From positions 1-26,757 of the forward strand of contig SXIZ01000158.1 in NCBI GenBank assembly GCA_005779525.1: DNA of 26,757 nucleotides, read 5' to 3'. Position numbers and translations under genes: made by a program. Source of the DNA: Methylococcaceae bacterium. Lineage in GTDB: Bacteria; Pseudomonadota; Gammaproteobacteria; Methylococcales; Methylomonadaceae. The notes beneath the pieces are model-generated. The model made no database searches. It saw only the letters and a list, made by a program, of their open reading frames with translations, and had not been told where the DNA came from. Below, in pieces: positions 8,853 through 17,254 of this stretch (positions are counted from its first letter, which is position 1; the number at the start of each line of letters is the position of its first letter).

Positions 8853-9706
8853 TGTCTAATAAAGAAGGCAAATTATACGTGGTTGCAACCCCGATAGGTA
8901 ATTTAGCAGACATCAGTTTTCGGGCACTTGAGACCTTGAAACAAGTCGATTGCATTGCTGCTGAAGATACTCGCCATGTACGCATGTTACTACAGCACTA
9001 TGGGATTACCAATAAACTACTGGCCTTGCATCAACATAATGAAGAACATGCCGCCAAAAGTCTATTAACCCAATTACAACAAGGCCAAGAGATTGCATTA
9101 GTTTCCGACGCGGGCACCCCCTTAGTCAGTGATCCGGGCATGCCTTTAGTAAAATTAGTCAAGGCAGCGGGGATTAGTGTCATTCCGATTCCTGGCGCGT
9201 GCGCCTTAATAGCCGCCTTATCCGCGGCAGGCATGCCTCTCAATCGCTTTGAATTCGAAGGTTTTTTGGCGCGCACTTCAAGTGCGCGGAGAACTTTTTT
9301 CCAACAAAAAGTCGACTGTGAGTCCACCTGGGCGTTTTACGAGGCGAGTCATCGAATTTTAGCAACGCTCGAAGATATGGCGGCAATTCTGCCCTTGGAG
9401 CGCGAAATCGTCATTGCCCGCGAACTGACTAAACTGCATGAGACTATCATTAAAACTCCGTTGCAGGAAGCCTTACGCCGAGTTTCAGAAGAGGAAAACA
9501 TGCGTAAAGGTGAATTTGTGGTGATTGTCGCTGGGGCGCCACCCGCACCGATAAATCAAGATCTGAGCCCTGAACACCTTAGAGTTCTGCAATTGTTACT
9601 CAACGAATGCTCGATGAAGACTGCCGTTTCCTTGGCAGTGGAAATCACGGGCGCACGCAAAAAAATCCTCTACCAAACGGCCTTAAAGCTGACCAATGCC
9701 GCTTAG
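8852..9706 (+). CDS. rsmI: 16S rRNA 2'-O-ribose C1402 methyltransferase RsmI
   Basis: SAM-dependent methyltransferase (tetrapyrrole methylase fold) that modifies C1402 in the 16S rRNA decoding centre. Conserved segments include LYVVATPIGNLADIS at the start, AAEDTRH, ALVSDAGTPLVSDPG, PIPGACALIAALSAAG, and a C-terminal helix (KTAVSLAVEITGARKKILYQ). The start at 8852 follows AAGAGGA at 8841-8847; an in-frame ATG at 8831 would add seven residues unlike the family. 284 residues is the usual length. It is divergent from lpoA, the conserved gammaproteobacterial arrangement. Confidence 0.97.
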   Translation: MSNKEGKLYVVATPIGNLADISFRALETLKQVDCIAAEDTRHVRMLLQHYGITNKLLALHQHNEEHAAKSLLTQLQQGQEIALVSDAGTPLVSDPGMPLVKLVKAAGISVIPIPGACALIAALSAAGMPLNRFEFEGFLARTSSARRTFFQQKVDCESTWAFYEASHRILATLEDMAAILPLEREIVIARELTKLHETIIKTPLQEALRRVSEEENMRKGEFVVIVAGAPPAPINQDLSPEHLRVLQLLLNECSMKTAVSLAVEITGARKKILYQTALKLTNAA

Positions 9707-9758
9707 TTTTTATGCTAATCACTCGACATGCTGAAGCCATTTTATTCATCAGGGTTTA

Positions 9759-9786
9759 TTGCAGAATAGCAAAAGCTTACTACACT
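9759..9786 (+). promoter_or_regulatory. Candidate sigma-70 promoter for the response regulator gene
   Basis: TTGCAG (9759-9764) and TACACT (9781-9786) are separated by 16 bases, a fair sigma-70 match. Transcription would start near 9793 and leave a leader of about 115 bases. That leader contains a small hairpin (GGCAT at 9803-9807, ATGCC at 9814-9818). Confidence 0.4.
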
Positions 9787-9909
9787 TATTTTCTGACTCA
9801 CAGGCATTAGTTTATGCCCGCACTGTGCTAATTTTTTTATCTGCCCAGTTGATGATGCGTTTGTAAGTATTCGGGTTTAACTCTTGATTTAGATGGTATT
9901 TGGATAAAA

Positions 9910-11130
9910 ATGTATAAAATACTAGTCGTTGACGATGATAAAATCAGTCATGCGTTTATCAAACGGGCATTGTTTAATGCCTATCATTTAGTGCAGACCT
10001 ATTCGGGGGATGAGGCGTTAAAAACCCTAGAAACCCAGAGCCCAGAACTGATTCTTCTAGATGTTGAAATGCCCGGGATGAATGGCTACTCAGTCTGCGA
10101 AGCCATCAAAGCGAATCCCAAAACCGCAGACATACCGATAATTTTTCTCTCCGCACGCGATGAATTGCGTGATCGCATGCAGGGCTTTGAAGCGGGGGCC
10201 GATGACTACATGGTCAAACCGTTTCAACCTGAAGCCTTGATAGCCAAAATTAAAGTTATCTTGCAATATAAGTTGCAACGTAAAACCTTAGTTAAACAAG
10301 TAGAAGAAGCCAGACGCACGGCATTTATTGCAATTGCGGGTTCAAGTGATTTGGGACAAGCCATCCAATTCATCGAAAATACCCACAACGTCCAAAACCA
10401 TGAACAATTGGCCAAAAAACTATTCCAAGTCACCAACAATATGGGCCTCAACTGCACCATAATGCTTAAAACCAATACTGAAAACAAAAATCTGTATTTT
10501 TCTTCTACCTTTAATGCTGTCAGTCCTTTAGAAATCAGTTTGATTGAAACCTTGGAACAAGGTAACCGCTTTTTTGATTTCGGTTGCCGTACCCAAATCA
10601 ATTATCCACGCATTTCCATTTTGATTAAAAACATGCCTTTAAATGATATGGAGCGTTATGGGCGTATCAAAGATGTACTACCTGCCATGTTGAGTACTGC
10701 AGACACCAAAGTGAACCAGATTAATACGTTAAATGCATTAACCTCTCAAATGCTCGAAGCCAATGAGTTATTTGAGTCCATCACCAAAACTTTAGAAGAT
10801 ATCAAACTAGTGCTGCAACGCCAGCAAAAAGAAGGCATTCATATTATGCGCAAAATGATGCTCGATCTGGACAAACAACTACCGACGATGGGCTTGGAAG
10901 AAGATCAGGAACAATATATCTTGAATCGTATTGATAGTGCCATTGAAGACGCGCATAAAACCATTTCCAGCACTAATGCTACTAATATTTGCTTTGACAA
11001 AGTGATTGATAAATTAAAAGATCTGTTCCTTAAACAACAACACTTACATGATCAACTGTACCAAGTTGAAAACGAAGTGCCTGCAAATGAAGAAAATGAT
11101 GGTTACCAAATGGATGTTGAGCTGTTTTAG
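9910..11130 (+). CDS. Orphan response regulator with unclassified C-terminal region
   Basis: Cytoplasmic two-component response regulator. The receiver domain (1-120) has a complete phosphorylation site: acidic pocket D8-D9-D10, phospho-acceptor Asp51 (LILLDVEMPGMNG), Ser81 in the switch position and Lys103 (VKPF). Residues 121-150 are a helical linker. Residues 150-270 look alpha/beta and may be GAF-like, but I see no diagnostic motif. Residues 275-390 are predominantly helical and probably coiled coil. There is no HTH, GGDEF, EAL or HD-GYP signature, so output by protein-protein contact is my inference. No histidine kinase is adjacent. A GGAT at 9902-9905 serves as ribosome site for the ATG at 9910. 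Confidence 0.85.
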   Translation: MYKILVVDDDKISHAFIKRALFNAYHLVQTYSGDEALKTLETQSPELILLDVEMPGMNGYSVCEAIKANPKTADIPIIFLSARDELRDRMQGFEAGADDYMVKPFQPEALIAKIKVILQYKLQRKTLVKQVEEARRTAFIAIAGSSDLGQAIQFIENTHNVQNHEQLAKKLFQVTNNMGLNCTIMLKTNTENKNLYFSSTFNAVSPLEISLIETLEQGNRFFDFGCRTQINYPRISILIKNMPLNDMERYGRIKDVLPAMLSTADTKVNQINTLNALTSQMLEANELFESITKTLEDIKLVLQRQQKEGIHIMRKMMLDLDKQLPTMGLEEDQEQYILNRIDSAIEDAHKTISSTNATNICFDKVIDKLKDLFLKQQHLHDQLYQVENEVPANEENDGYQMDVELF

Positions 11131-11141
11131 ACTTCAACCAC

Positions 11142-11170
11142 TGCAGGAGCAACAGAGAGTCGCTCCCACA
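11142..11170. repeat. REP-like palindrome between convergent genes
   Basis: GGAGC (11146-11150) and GCTCC (11161-11165) pair, and the stem extends inward as AC/GT across one A-C mismatch with an AGAGA loop. The flanks read TG at the left and CA at the right. Read on the minus strand it begins TGTGGGAGCGACTC, resembling the REP elements scattered in Pseudomonas and related genomes. It sits between the convergent response regulator and eda, a typical REP site. Only one copy lies in this window. Confidence 0.45.
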
Positions 11171-11223
11171 ATGATTGCCCCTAAATTATGGGATGTGAAC
11201 GCCTTAAAGCGTAACACGTAACT

Positions 11224-11871
11224 CTATCGCCCAGCGCCACTGACTGCGATTTTTGCCAGCTCGGTAATCGCAGACCAGTTTTTAGCCTTAACCACATCTG
11301 TCGGTGCCAACCAAGACCCTCCCACACACGCAACATTCTCCAGCGCAAGATAAGCCAAATAATTATGCGGTGAAATTCCGCCTGTTGGACAAAACGTGAC
11401 TTGTGGTACAGGACCAGCAATGGATTTCAACATGGGGATGCCGCCCGCAGCTTCGGCTGGAAAAAACTTAAAATGATCATAGCCATATTCCATGCCTAAT
11501 AATAACTCTGACAAGCTGGCAAGCCCAGGAATCAAAGCAACACTGCCTTGGTTGGCGTAGCTGAGTAAACTTGGTGTCAACCCCGGACTAATTGCAAATA
11601 CGGCACCAGCATCAGCTACCTGATCCAATTGCTGAGTATTAATGATCGTCCCCGCCCCAACTATGGCTTCCGGAACTTCTTGCGCAATCCGACGAATAGA
11701 TTCGAGCGCTGCAGGAGTTCGCAACGTAATTTCCAAAACGCGGATCCCCCCGGTACACAAGGCTTTTGCTAAAGGCACCGCATCGTCTGCATCTTGAATC
11801 ACCATAACAGGCATGACCGGGCTGGCATGCAATACTGTGCTCGGTTGAATTTTCCAATTTTTTTGCGTCAT
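11224..11871 (-). CDS. eda: KDPG aldolase (Entner-Doudoroff)
   Basis: 2-dehydro-3-deoxy-6-phosphogluconate aldolase, which cleaves KDPG to pyruvate and glyceraldehyde 3-phosphate. The TIM-barrel has the class I aldolase residues: Glu47 in LEITLRT, phosphate-binding GAGTIIN, ISPGLTPSLL, and the Schiff-base Lys135 in DHFKFFPAEAAGG. 215 residues is standard. It is the last gene of zwf-edd-eda. It is separated from edd by a 160-base gap holding two dyads, so it could be partly independently controlled. The ribosome site before the ATG (CGAAG) is weak. Confidence 0.96.
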   Translation of the reverse strand: MTQKNWKIQPSTVLHASPVMPVMVIQDADDAVPLAKALCTGGIRVLEITLRTPAALESIRRIAQEVPEAIVGAGTIINTQQLDQVADAGAVFAISPGLTPSLLSYANQGSVALIPGLASLSELLLGMEYGYDHFKFFPAEAAGGIPMLKSIAGPVPQVTFCPTGGISPHNYLAYLALENVACVGGSWLAPTDVVKAKNWSAITELAKIAVSGAGR

Positions 11872-11912
11872 AACACTTCGAGTAGTTAATTAAAAATGAT
11901 TCAGTATCGACA

Positions 11913-11927
11913 GCTTAGTGACTAAGC
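11913..11927. promoter_or_regulatory. 15-bp dyad upstream of eda, operator candidate
   Basis: GCTTAG-TGA-CTAAGC is a perfect 6-bp dyad around a 3-base centre, 42 bases upstream of the eda start. It does not match the HexR consensus as I recall it. Its size and position suit an operator, or a small hairpin in the edd-eda transcript. Confidence 0.4.
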
Positions 11928-11980
11928 CACGACCCCCAGATAAAAGCAGCAATTACCCATCAAAAGCCAATTTGTTTTTT

Positions 11981-12009
11981 CAGCTTATCTCTGGTCTAGA
12001 GATAAGCTG
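11981..12009. repeat. Perfect 12-bp stem-loop in the edd-eda gap
   Basis: CAGCTTATCTCT (11981-11992) and AGAGATAAGCTG (11998-12009) are exact reverse complements around a GGTCT loop. In the direction of edd-eda transcription the hairpin is followed by an A-run rather than a T-run, so it is not a standard intrinsic terminator. It may protect or process the edd message. It begins 23 bases past the edd stop codon. Confidence 0.8.
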
Positions 12010-12031
12010 GTTAAAACCTGCGTGCGCCAGC

Positions 12032-13852
12032 CTAGTCAACGAGGAATAAGTTAGATGCTCCAGTTTCAGCAGAAGATGCGCCTAAACGAAAGCCTCCAAA
12101 CATTTCCCGACCCAAACCGTAATGGTGATTATTGGCACGGCTAGGCAAAGCTTGACGTGCTGCAAATTCGTCAGCATCGACCAGCACATTCACATCCCCA
12201 GTTTGCAGATTAATAGAAATAATATCGCCATCCAAGACCTTGGCTAACGGTCCGCCCATTTCGCATTCGGGACACATATGAATAACCGAGGGTACTTTAC
12301 CCGATGCGCCAGACATACGCCCATCCGTCACTAGCGCAACCTTAAATCCGCGGTCCTGCAATACCCCCAAAGGTGGCGTGAGTTTATGCAATTCTGGCAT
12401 CCCATTCGCTCTTGGCCCTTGAAAACGAATGACGGCTATAAAATCTTTTTCCAATTCACCCCGTTTAAAAGCCGCCAACATATCTTCCTGATCATCAAAC
12501 ACCACAGCAGGCGCTTTAACAATTTGATGATCATCGGAAACGGCGGATAATTTAGATACCCCGCGGCCGAGATTTCCGCGCATCACGTGCAATCCACCCC
12601 CCGTAGCAAAAGGTTTGTCCACAGAACTGATGACCTCAGGATCCAAGCTCTTTTCGGGTGTCGGCTCCCAGACCAATTGCTCGTCTAATAACTTGGGTTC
12701 TTGCGCATAATTTTGCATGCCTCTTTGATCAGCCACGCCCAAAATATCCGCATGCAATAAACCATTTCGTAATAACTCAGCAATCAAAAAGCCCATTCCA
12801 CCCGCTGCTTGAAAATGATTTACATCCGCAGGGCCATTAGGATAGATTTTGGCCAACAGCGGGATGGCTTTAGAAAGATTATCGAAATCATCCCAATTCA
12901 AAACAATACCCGCCGCGCGCGCAATCGCAATTAAATGCATGGTATGGTTGGTTGAGCCCCCAGTTGCAAGTAAACCGATGACCGCATTGATGATGGCTTT
13001 TTCACAAATCATATAGCCAACAGGACGATAATCATTCCCTAAAGCCGTAAACTTCAACACTTGTCGTGCGGCCGCTTTAGTTAAAGCATCGCGCAAAGGA
13101 GTATAAGGATTGACGAAAGAACTGCCAGGCAAATGCAGACCCATCATTTCCATCATCATTTGATTACTATTAGCCGTACCGTAGAAAGTACAGGTCCCTG
13201 GGCTATGATAGGATTTAGATTCTGCTTCGAGTAATTCTTCCCGGCTGATCTGACCTATAGCGAATGCTTGGCGCGCCCGTGCTTTTTCTTTGTTGGTAAT
13301 ACCGCTGGGCATCGGGCCTGCAGGTACAAAGATCGCGGGTAAATGACCAAAACTGAGGGCGCCGATTAATAATCCCGGGACAATTTTATCGCACACACCC
13401 AGATACATCGCACCGTCAAACATGTTATGACTTAAGCCAATTGCCGTTGCCATGGCAATCAAATCTCGGCTAAACAATGACATCTCCATGCCTGGCTGAC
13501 CTTGCGTGATCCCATCACACATTGCGGGCACGCCACCCGCCACCTGCGCAATTCCCCCGGCTTCGCGAATTGCTGCTTTAATCACATCGGGCGCATCCTT
13601 ATACGGCTCGTGCGCAGACAACATGTCATTATAAGAGGTGATGATACCGATGTTTGGCTTCCGAGTGGTCGTCATATCCAGCTTTTCAGCGGGACTACAG
13701 GCCGCAAAACCATGGGCAAAATTGCCACAAGCCATAGTTGTGCGTATCGGATCAGTTTTGGCAATAGAATCTATATGTTTTAAGTACGCGGCACGCGTTG
13801 GGCGGCTACGGTCTATCACCTGTTGCGTCACTTTTTCGATTATCGGATGCAT
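12032..13852 (-). CDS. edd: 6-phosphogluconate dehydratase (Entner-Doudoroff)
   Basis: Iron-sulfur dehydratase of the IlvD/Edd family that turns 6-phosphogluconate into KDPG. Cluster-ligand contexts are visible: ACGNFAHGFAACSP, GVPAMCDGITQGQPGM and SPGTCTFYGTANSNQMMMEMMG. The C-terminal domain keeps VTDGRMSGASGKVPS. 606 residues matches E. coli Edd (603). The ATG at 13852 follows AAGG by eight bases. It lies 140 bases downstream of zwf and 160 bases upstream of eda, on the same strand. In Legionella pgl and glk occupy these two positions. Confidence 0.97.
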   Translation of the reverse strand: MHPIIEKVTQQVIDRSRPTRAAYLKHIDSIAKTDPIRTTMACGNFAHGFAACSPAEKLDMTTTRKPNIGIITSYNDMLSAHEPYKDAPDVIKAAIREAGGIAQVAGGVPAMCDGITQGQPGMEMSLFSRDLIAMATAIGLSHNMFDGAMYLGVCDKIVPGLLIGALSFGHLPAIFVPAGPMPSGITNKEKARARQAFAIGQISREELLEAESKSYHSPGTCTFYGTANSNQMMMEMMGLHLPGSSFVNPYTPLRDALTKAAARQVLKFTALGNDYRPVGYMICEKAIINAVIGLLATGGSTNHTMHLIAIARAAGIVLNWDDFDNLSKAIPLLAKIYPNGPADVNHFQAAGGMGFLIAELLRNGLLHADILGVADQRGMQNYAQEPKLLDEQLVWEPTPEKSLDPEVISSVDKPFATGGGLHVMRGNLGRGVSKLSAVSDDHQIVKAPAVVFDDQEDMLAAFKRGELEKDFIAVIRFQGPRANGMPELHKLTPPLGVLQDRGFKVALVTDGRMSGASGKVPSVIHMCPECEMGGPLAKVLDGDIISINLQTGDVNVLVDADEFAARQALPSRANNHHYGLGREMFGGFRLGASSAETGASNLFLVD

Positions 13853-13992
13853 ATGTTAACCTTCTAGCTATGGCTACTCGGGTAATTTTCAGCGTTCAGC
13901 CCAATACTGGTTTGGTTTTTCAACGAAATTAGCCACAAGTAACAGTGAAAAAAAATATTAAATTCTGTTTACAGTTGCACGGACAATCTAAC

Positions 13993-15462
13993 TTAATCTT
14001 CCCAAGTTCTGCCATCTCTGGCAAGTAAAGCATCTGCAGCATTTGGCCCCCAAGTTCCTGCAGTATAGGCTCTAGGTTTGTCACTTAATTTAGCCCAGGC
14101 GCGTAAAATAGAATCCACCCAGGTCCAGGCTTGTTCGGTCTCCTCACGGCTGATAAACAGCGTAGGATTACCGCGCATGGCTTCCAATAATAGGCGTTCG
14201 TAGCCGCCAAACACTCGTTGATTGTTAAAGGTCTCCGAGAAACTTAAATCCAATTTAGTTTGTTGTAGCTTGATGGCGCCATCAATTCCCGGAATTTTAT
14301 TTAACATTTCAATCTCGACGCCTTCACGCGGTTGTAAATGAATAATCAATTTATTTGCGGGTAAACTACGATAGCTATCTTTAAAGATATTATGCGGTAA
14401 CTGTTTAAAGTAAATAACTATTTCAGTGCGTTTATAACTCATACGCTTGCCAGTACGCAAGTAAAATGGCACACCCGCCCAACGCCAATTATCAATATCA
14501 ATGCGCATTGCCACAAAACTTTCAGTGGTGCTGCTGATATTAGCACCCTCTTCTTCTAAATACCCCGGCACTTGCTGACCTTTGATGTAGCCTTTAGCGT
14601 ATTGACCACGTACGGTTCGGTCTTCAACGTTATAATCAGTGATGGGTCGTAGCGCTTGTAATACCTTGATTTTTTCGTTGTGAATACTTTGCGCTTCCAG
14701 ATTGACGGGAGGCTCCATGGCGATAAAGGTCAGGATTTGCAGCAAATGATTTTGCAACATATCGCGCATCTGCCCAGCTTTATCGAAATACTCCCAGCGT
14801 CCCTCAATACCAATATCCTCTGCTACAGTAATTTGGATATGATCGATGGCATTATGATCCCAATTGGTAGTGAAAATGGAATTGGCAAAACGCAAAGCGA
14901 GCAAATTTAAAACCGTTTCCTTACCCAAATAGTGATCAATACGGTAAATTTGTTCTTCACTGAATACCTCAGCCACCGTATCATTAATGACGCGCGAAGA
15001 CGCCAAATCATGACCAATAGGCTTCTCCATGACAATACGACTTTCTTTAGTATTGAGTTTGGCTTTTTGTAAACCTTTACAGATATTACTGAATAGCATG
15101 GGCGGAATGGCAAGATAATTCACCATCACCCGAGATTTTTGATCAACTACCTTAGAAAGTTTTTTAAACTGTTCAAGGTCGGTAATATCCACTTGAACAT
15201 AAATAAAGCGTTTCGCCAAACGCTCCCAGACCGAAGCCTCCAGTGGCTCAGAAAAAAATTCATCTAAGCTTTTGCGGGCAATTTCTATATATCCAGCAGT
15301 ATCTTGTGGCATTCTATCCACAGCGATAATGCGGGTGTCCGCCTCTAGTAAGGCTGATTCATCTAACTTATAGAGTGAAATTAAAAGCTTGCGTCTTGTG
15401 AGATCGCCCAGTGCACCATAGATAACCAGATCACAGGGTTTATAATTATTTGCAGTTGTCAT
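13993..15462 (-). CDS. zwf: Glucose-6-phosphate 1-dehydrogenase
   Basis: Cytoplasmic enzyme that oxidises glucose 6-phosphate to 6-phosphogluconolactone with NAD(P)+, feeding the Entner-Doudoroff route. The N-terminal Rossmann motif is YGALGDLTRRKL (15-26). EKPIGHD (146-152) and the active-site signature RIDHYLGKE (174-182, with the catalytic His) are intact. 489 residues is standard. No 6-phosphogluconate dehydrogenase gene is nearby, and the partner dehydratase and aldolase follow directly, so the Entner-Doudoroff route is the likely use. yggS lies 51 bases upstream on the same strand, so cotranscription is plausible. AAGGA before the ATG is rather distant (about 13 bases). Confidence 0.97.
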   Translation of the reverse strand: MTTANNYKPCDLVIYGALGDLTRRKLLISLYKLDESALLEADTRIIAVDRMPQDTAGYIEIARKSLDEFFSEPLEASVWERLAKRFIYVQVDITDLEQFKKLSKVVDQKSRVMVNYLAIPPMLFSNICKGLQKAKLNTKESRIVMEKPIGHDLASSRVINDTVAEVFSEEQIYRIDHYLGKETVLNLLALRFANSIFTTNWDHNAIDHIQITVAEDIGIEGRWEYFDKAGQMRDMLQNHLLQILTFIAMEPPVNLEAQSIHNEKIKVLQALRPITDYNVEDRTVRGQYAKGYIKGQQVPGYLEEEGANISSTTESFVAMRIDIDNWRWAGVPFYLRTGKRMSYKRTEIVIYFKQLPHNIFKDSYRSLPANKLIIHLQPREGVEIEMLNKIPGIDGAIKLQQTKLDLSFSETFNNQRVFGGYERLLLEAMRGNPTLFISREETEQAWTWVDSILRAWAKLSDKPRAYTAGTWGPNAADALLARDGRTWED

Positions 15463-15513
15463 GCAGCAATACTATCCTTTTGGCAGAACCAAGCATTAAA
15501 CAATAAAGTGTTT

Positions 15514-16191
15514 TTATTTGCGCTTACCAAATACAGCCGTACCCACACGAACCCAAGTTGAACCCTCATAAATAGCCGCTTCCAGATCATCACTCATGCC
15601 CATGGAAAAAGTATCCAACTCAGGATGTTGTAAGTGTTTGACCGCAAGAAATAATTGTCGAAACGGAATCCGCTGCACCACAATGTCACTCGCTGGTTCT
15701 GGCACGGCCATCACCCCACGTAGACATATGCCGCGCAAACTTTGCACCGCTGCTACCATTTCAGGTAATGCGTCCAGAATAATACCAGATTTACTAGGCT
15801 CTTGGCTGATATTTACCTGCAAACAGATATTCAAGGGCGGTAAATATTCAGGGCGTTGTTCACTTAAACGTTCAGCAATTTTCAAACGATCGACACTGTG
15901 CACCCAACTAAAATGCTCGGCAATGGCGCGCGTTTTATTGCTCTGAATTGGCCCAATAAAGTGCCAGTCAATGTCAAACGCGCTCAATTGCACTTGTTTT
16001 GCCAGCGCTTCTTGAAGATAGTTTTCACCGAAATGTCGCTGACCTGCACAATAGGCTTCCAGAATTGTCGTGGCGGGCTGAGTTTTACTCACTGCCAACA
16101 GCTTGACTGAATTTAAAGGGCGCTCAGCCGCGAGTTCGGCGGCATGAATTCGATGGTGTAATACTGCAAGACGATGTTTTAAAGTACTCAT
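15514..16191 (-). CDS. yggS: PLP homeostasis protein YggS/PLPBP
   Basis: Pyridoxal-phosphate-binding TIM-barrel protein that buffers PLP and affects amino-acid metabolism; it has no established enzymatic reaction. PLP lysine Lys36 lies in LLAVSKTQP. Other family segments are FGENYLQEA, WHFIGPIQSNK, VNISQEPSKSG, and the phosphate-binding SMGMSDDLEAAI near 200. 225 residues is typical. It lies 36 bases downstream of corA and 51 bases upstream of zwf, all on the minus strand. In many gammaproteobacteria it sits next to pilT and proC, which is not the case here. Confidence 0.95.
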   Translation of the reverse strand: MSTLKHRLAVLHHRIHAAELAAERPLNSVKLLAVSKTQPATTILEAYCAGQRHFGENYLQEALAKQVQLSAFDIDWHFIGPIQSNKTRAIAEHFSWVHSVDRLKIAERLSEQRPEYLPPLNICLQVNISQEPSKSGIILDALPEMVAAVQSLRGICLRGVMAVPEPASDIVVQRIPFRQLFLAVKHLQHPELDTFSMGMSDDLEAAIYEGSTWVRVGTAVFGKRK

Positions 16192-16227
16192 AGCGACATT
16201 TTACACAATCAAGCTACGCTGCAGTAG

Positions 16228-17181
16228 TTACAACCAGCCTTTACGCTTAAAAATCCAATAGGGAGCAATACCCGCGAGCAGCATAAGAATTAAAGCGCCA
16301 GGATAACCTAAACGCAATTGCAACTCGGGCATATATTGAAAATTCATGCCGTAGACGCTGGCCACAAGCGTGGGCGGTAAAAACACCACCGCAGCAATAG
16401 AGAAAATCTTGATGATTTTATTCTGTTCGATATTAATAAAACCTTGTGTAGAATCCATCAAGAAGTTGATTTTATCGAACAAAAATGTAGTGTGCGACAT
16501 TAAAGTATCGACGTCACGCATGATTTCGCGTGCGTTTTCTTGCAAATCGGGATGTTTGCGTAAATGGCGCTGTAGAAAAGCAATCGAGCGTTGTGTATCC
16601 ATCAGACACAACCGTATTTTTCCATTGCTATCTTCGAGTTTAGCGAGCTGATCGATGGCATGTTCCAAATCAGAATCCATATCCTCCAACACCAGATAAC
16701 TCACATCTTCTAGTTTTCGATGGATATCTTCCAAAGCATCGGCAAGATTTTCGACTTTCTGCTCGAAAATAGTGATGACCAAATCCTGGGGGGAATGCAC
16801 ATAAATTTGCCCCCGCCGAATGCGCATCCGCAATAGCCGAAAATCCGCCAAACTACCTTCGCGCAAAGTAATTAAACGATCATCCTGCAGGATGAACGCC
16901 ACGGTAGCCGTATCATGTCGTCCATCGCTTAATGCTAAAAACAATGAGCGCACATGGATTCCCGTCGTATCGGTAAAATAGCGGGCCGAGAACTCAATTT
17001 CCTCTACGTCATCCGATTCAGGTAATTCGGCATGCAATAATAATTGTAACTCCTGCCGCTCTTCATCACTCGGATCATGAGCGTCAATCCAAGACGCACC
17101 TTCGACCGCATGCTTTAAAGGCGCTTCTGGCAAAGCTTGTTCTTTGATGGCACCGTTATGAATGGAAAAAAGTCTTAGCAT
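16228..17181 (-). CDS. corA: Magnesium/cobalt transporter CorA
   Basis: Pentameric inner-membrane Mg2+ channel (CorA/MIT family). A large cytoplasmic N-terminal domain with long helices (about 1-250, rich in E, D, K and R) precedes two C-terminal membrane segments. The selectivity motif YGMNF is at 277-281, just after the first membrane helix (IAAVVFLPPTLVASV), and the chain ends in a basic tail (FKRKGWL). 317 residues equals the E. coli protein (316). It is the first gene of the possible corA-yggS-zwf-edd-eda unit. The 293 bases upstream carry a perfect -10 box and a small leader hairpin. Confidence 0.95.
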   Translation of the reverse strand: MLRLFSIHNGAIKEQALPEAPLKHAVEGASWIDAHDPSDEERQELQLLLHAELPESDDVEEIEFSARYFTDTTGIHVRSLFLALSDGRHDTATVAFILQDDRLITLREGSLADFRLLRMRIRRGQIYVHSPQDLVITIFEQKVENLADALEDIHRKLEDVSYLVLEDMDSDLEHAIDQLAKLEDSNGKIRLCLMDTQRSIAFLQRHLRKHPDLQENAREIMRDVDTLMSHTTFLFDKINFLMDSTQGFINIEQNKIIKIFSIAAVVFLPPTLVASVYGMNFQYMPELQLRLGYPGALILMLLAGIAPYWIFKRKGWL

Positions 17182-17254
17182 ACGCTAGATTCGATCACTG
17201 TCTACAGTTGGAAAAAGGATATACCCATAGCCAAAAGGCTTTGGTATGCGGAGA

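Noticed and set aside
9803..9837. Intrinsic terminator for rsmI (GGCAT/ATGCC stem, then a T-run at 9832).
   Set aside because: The stem is only 5 bp and lies 13 bases from the T-run; an alternative ATTAG/CTAAT pairing is also weak.
9707..9909. RNase P RNA (rnpB) next to rsmI, as in some gammaproteobacteria.
   Set aside because: The gap is only 203 bases and shows none of the conserved rnpB core sequences.
13853..13992. Zwf terminator (CTGTAAACAG followed by T8) or HexR site in the zwf-edd gap.
   Set aside because: The stem is only 3-4 bp and separated from the T-run; no HexR-type palindrome is present.
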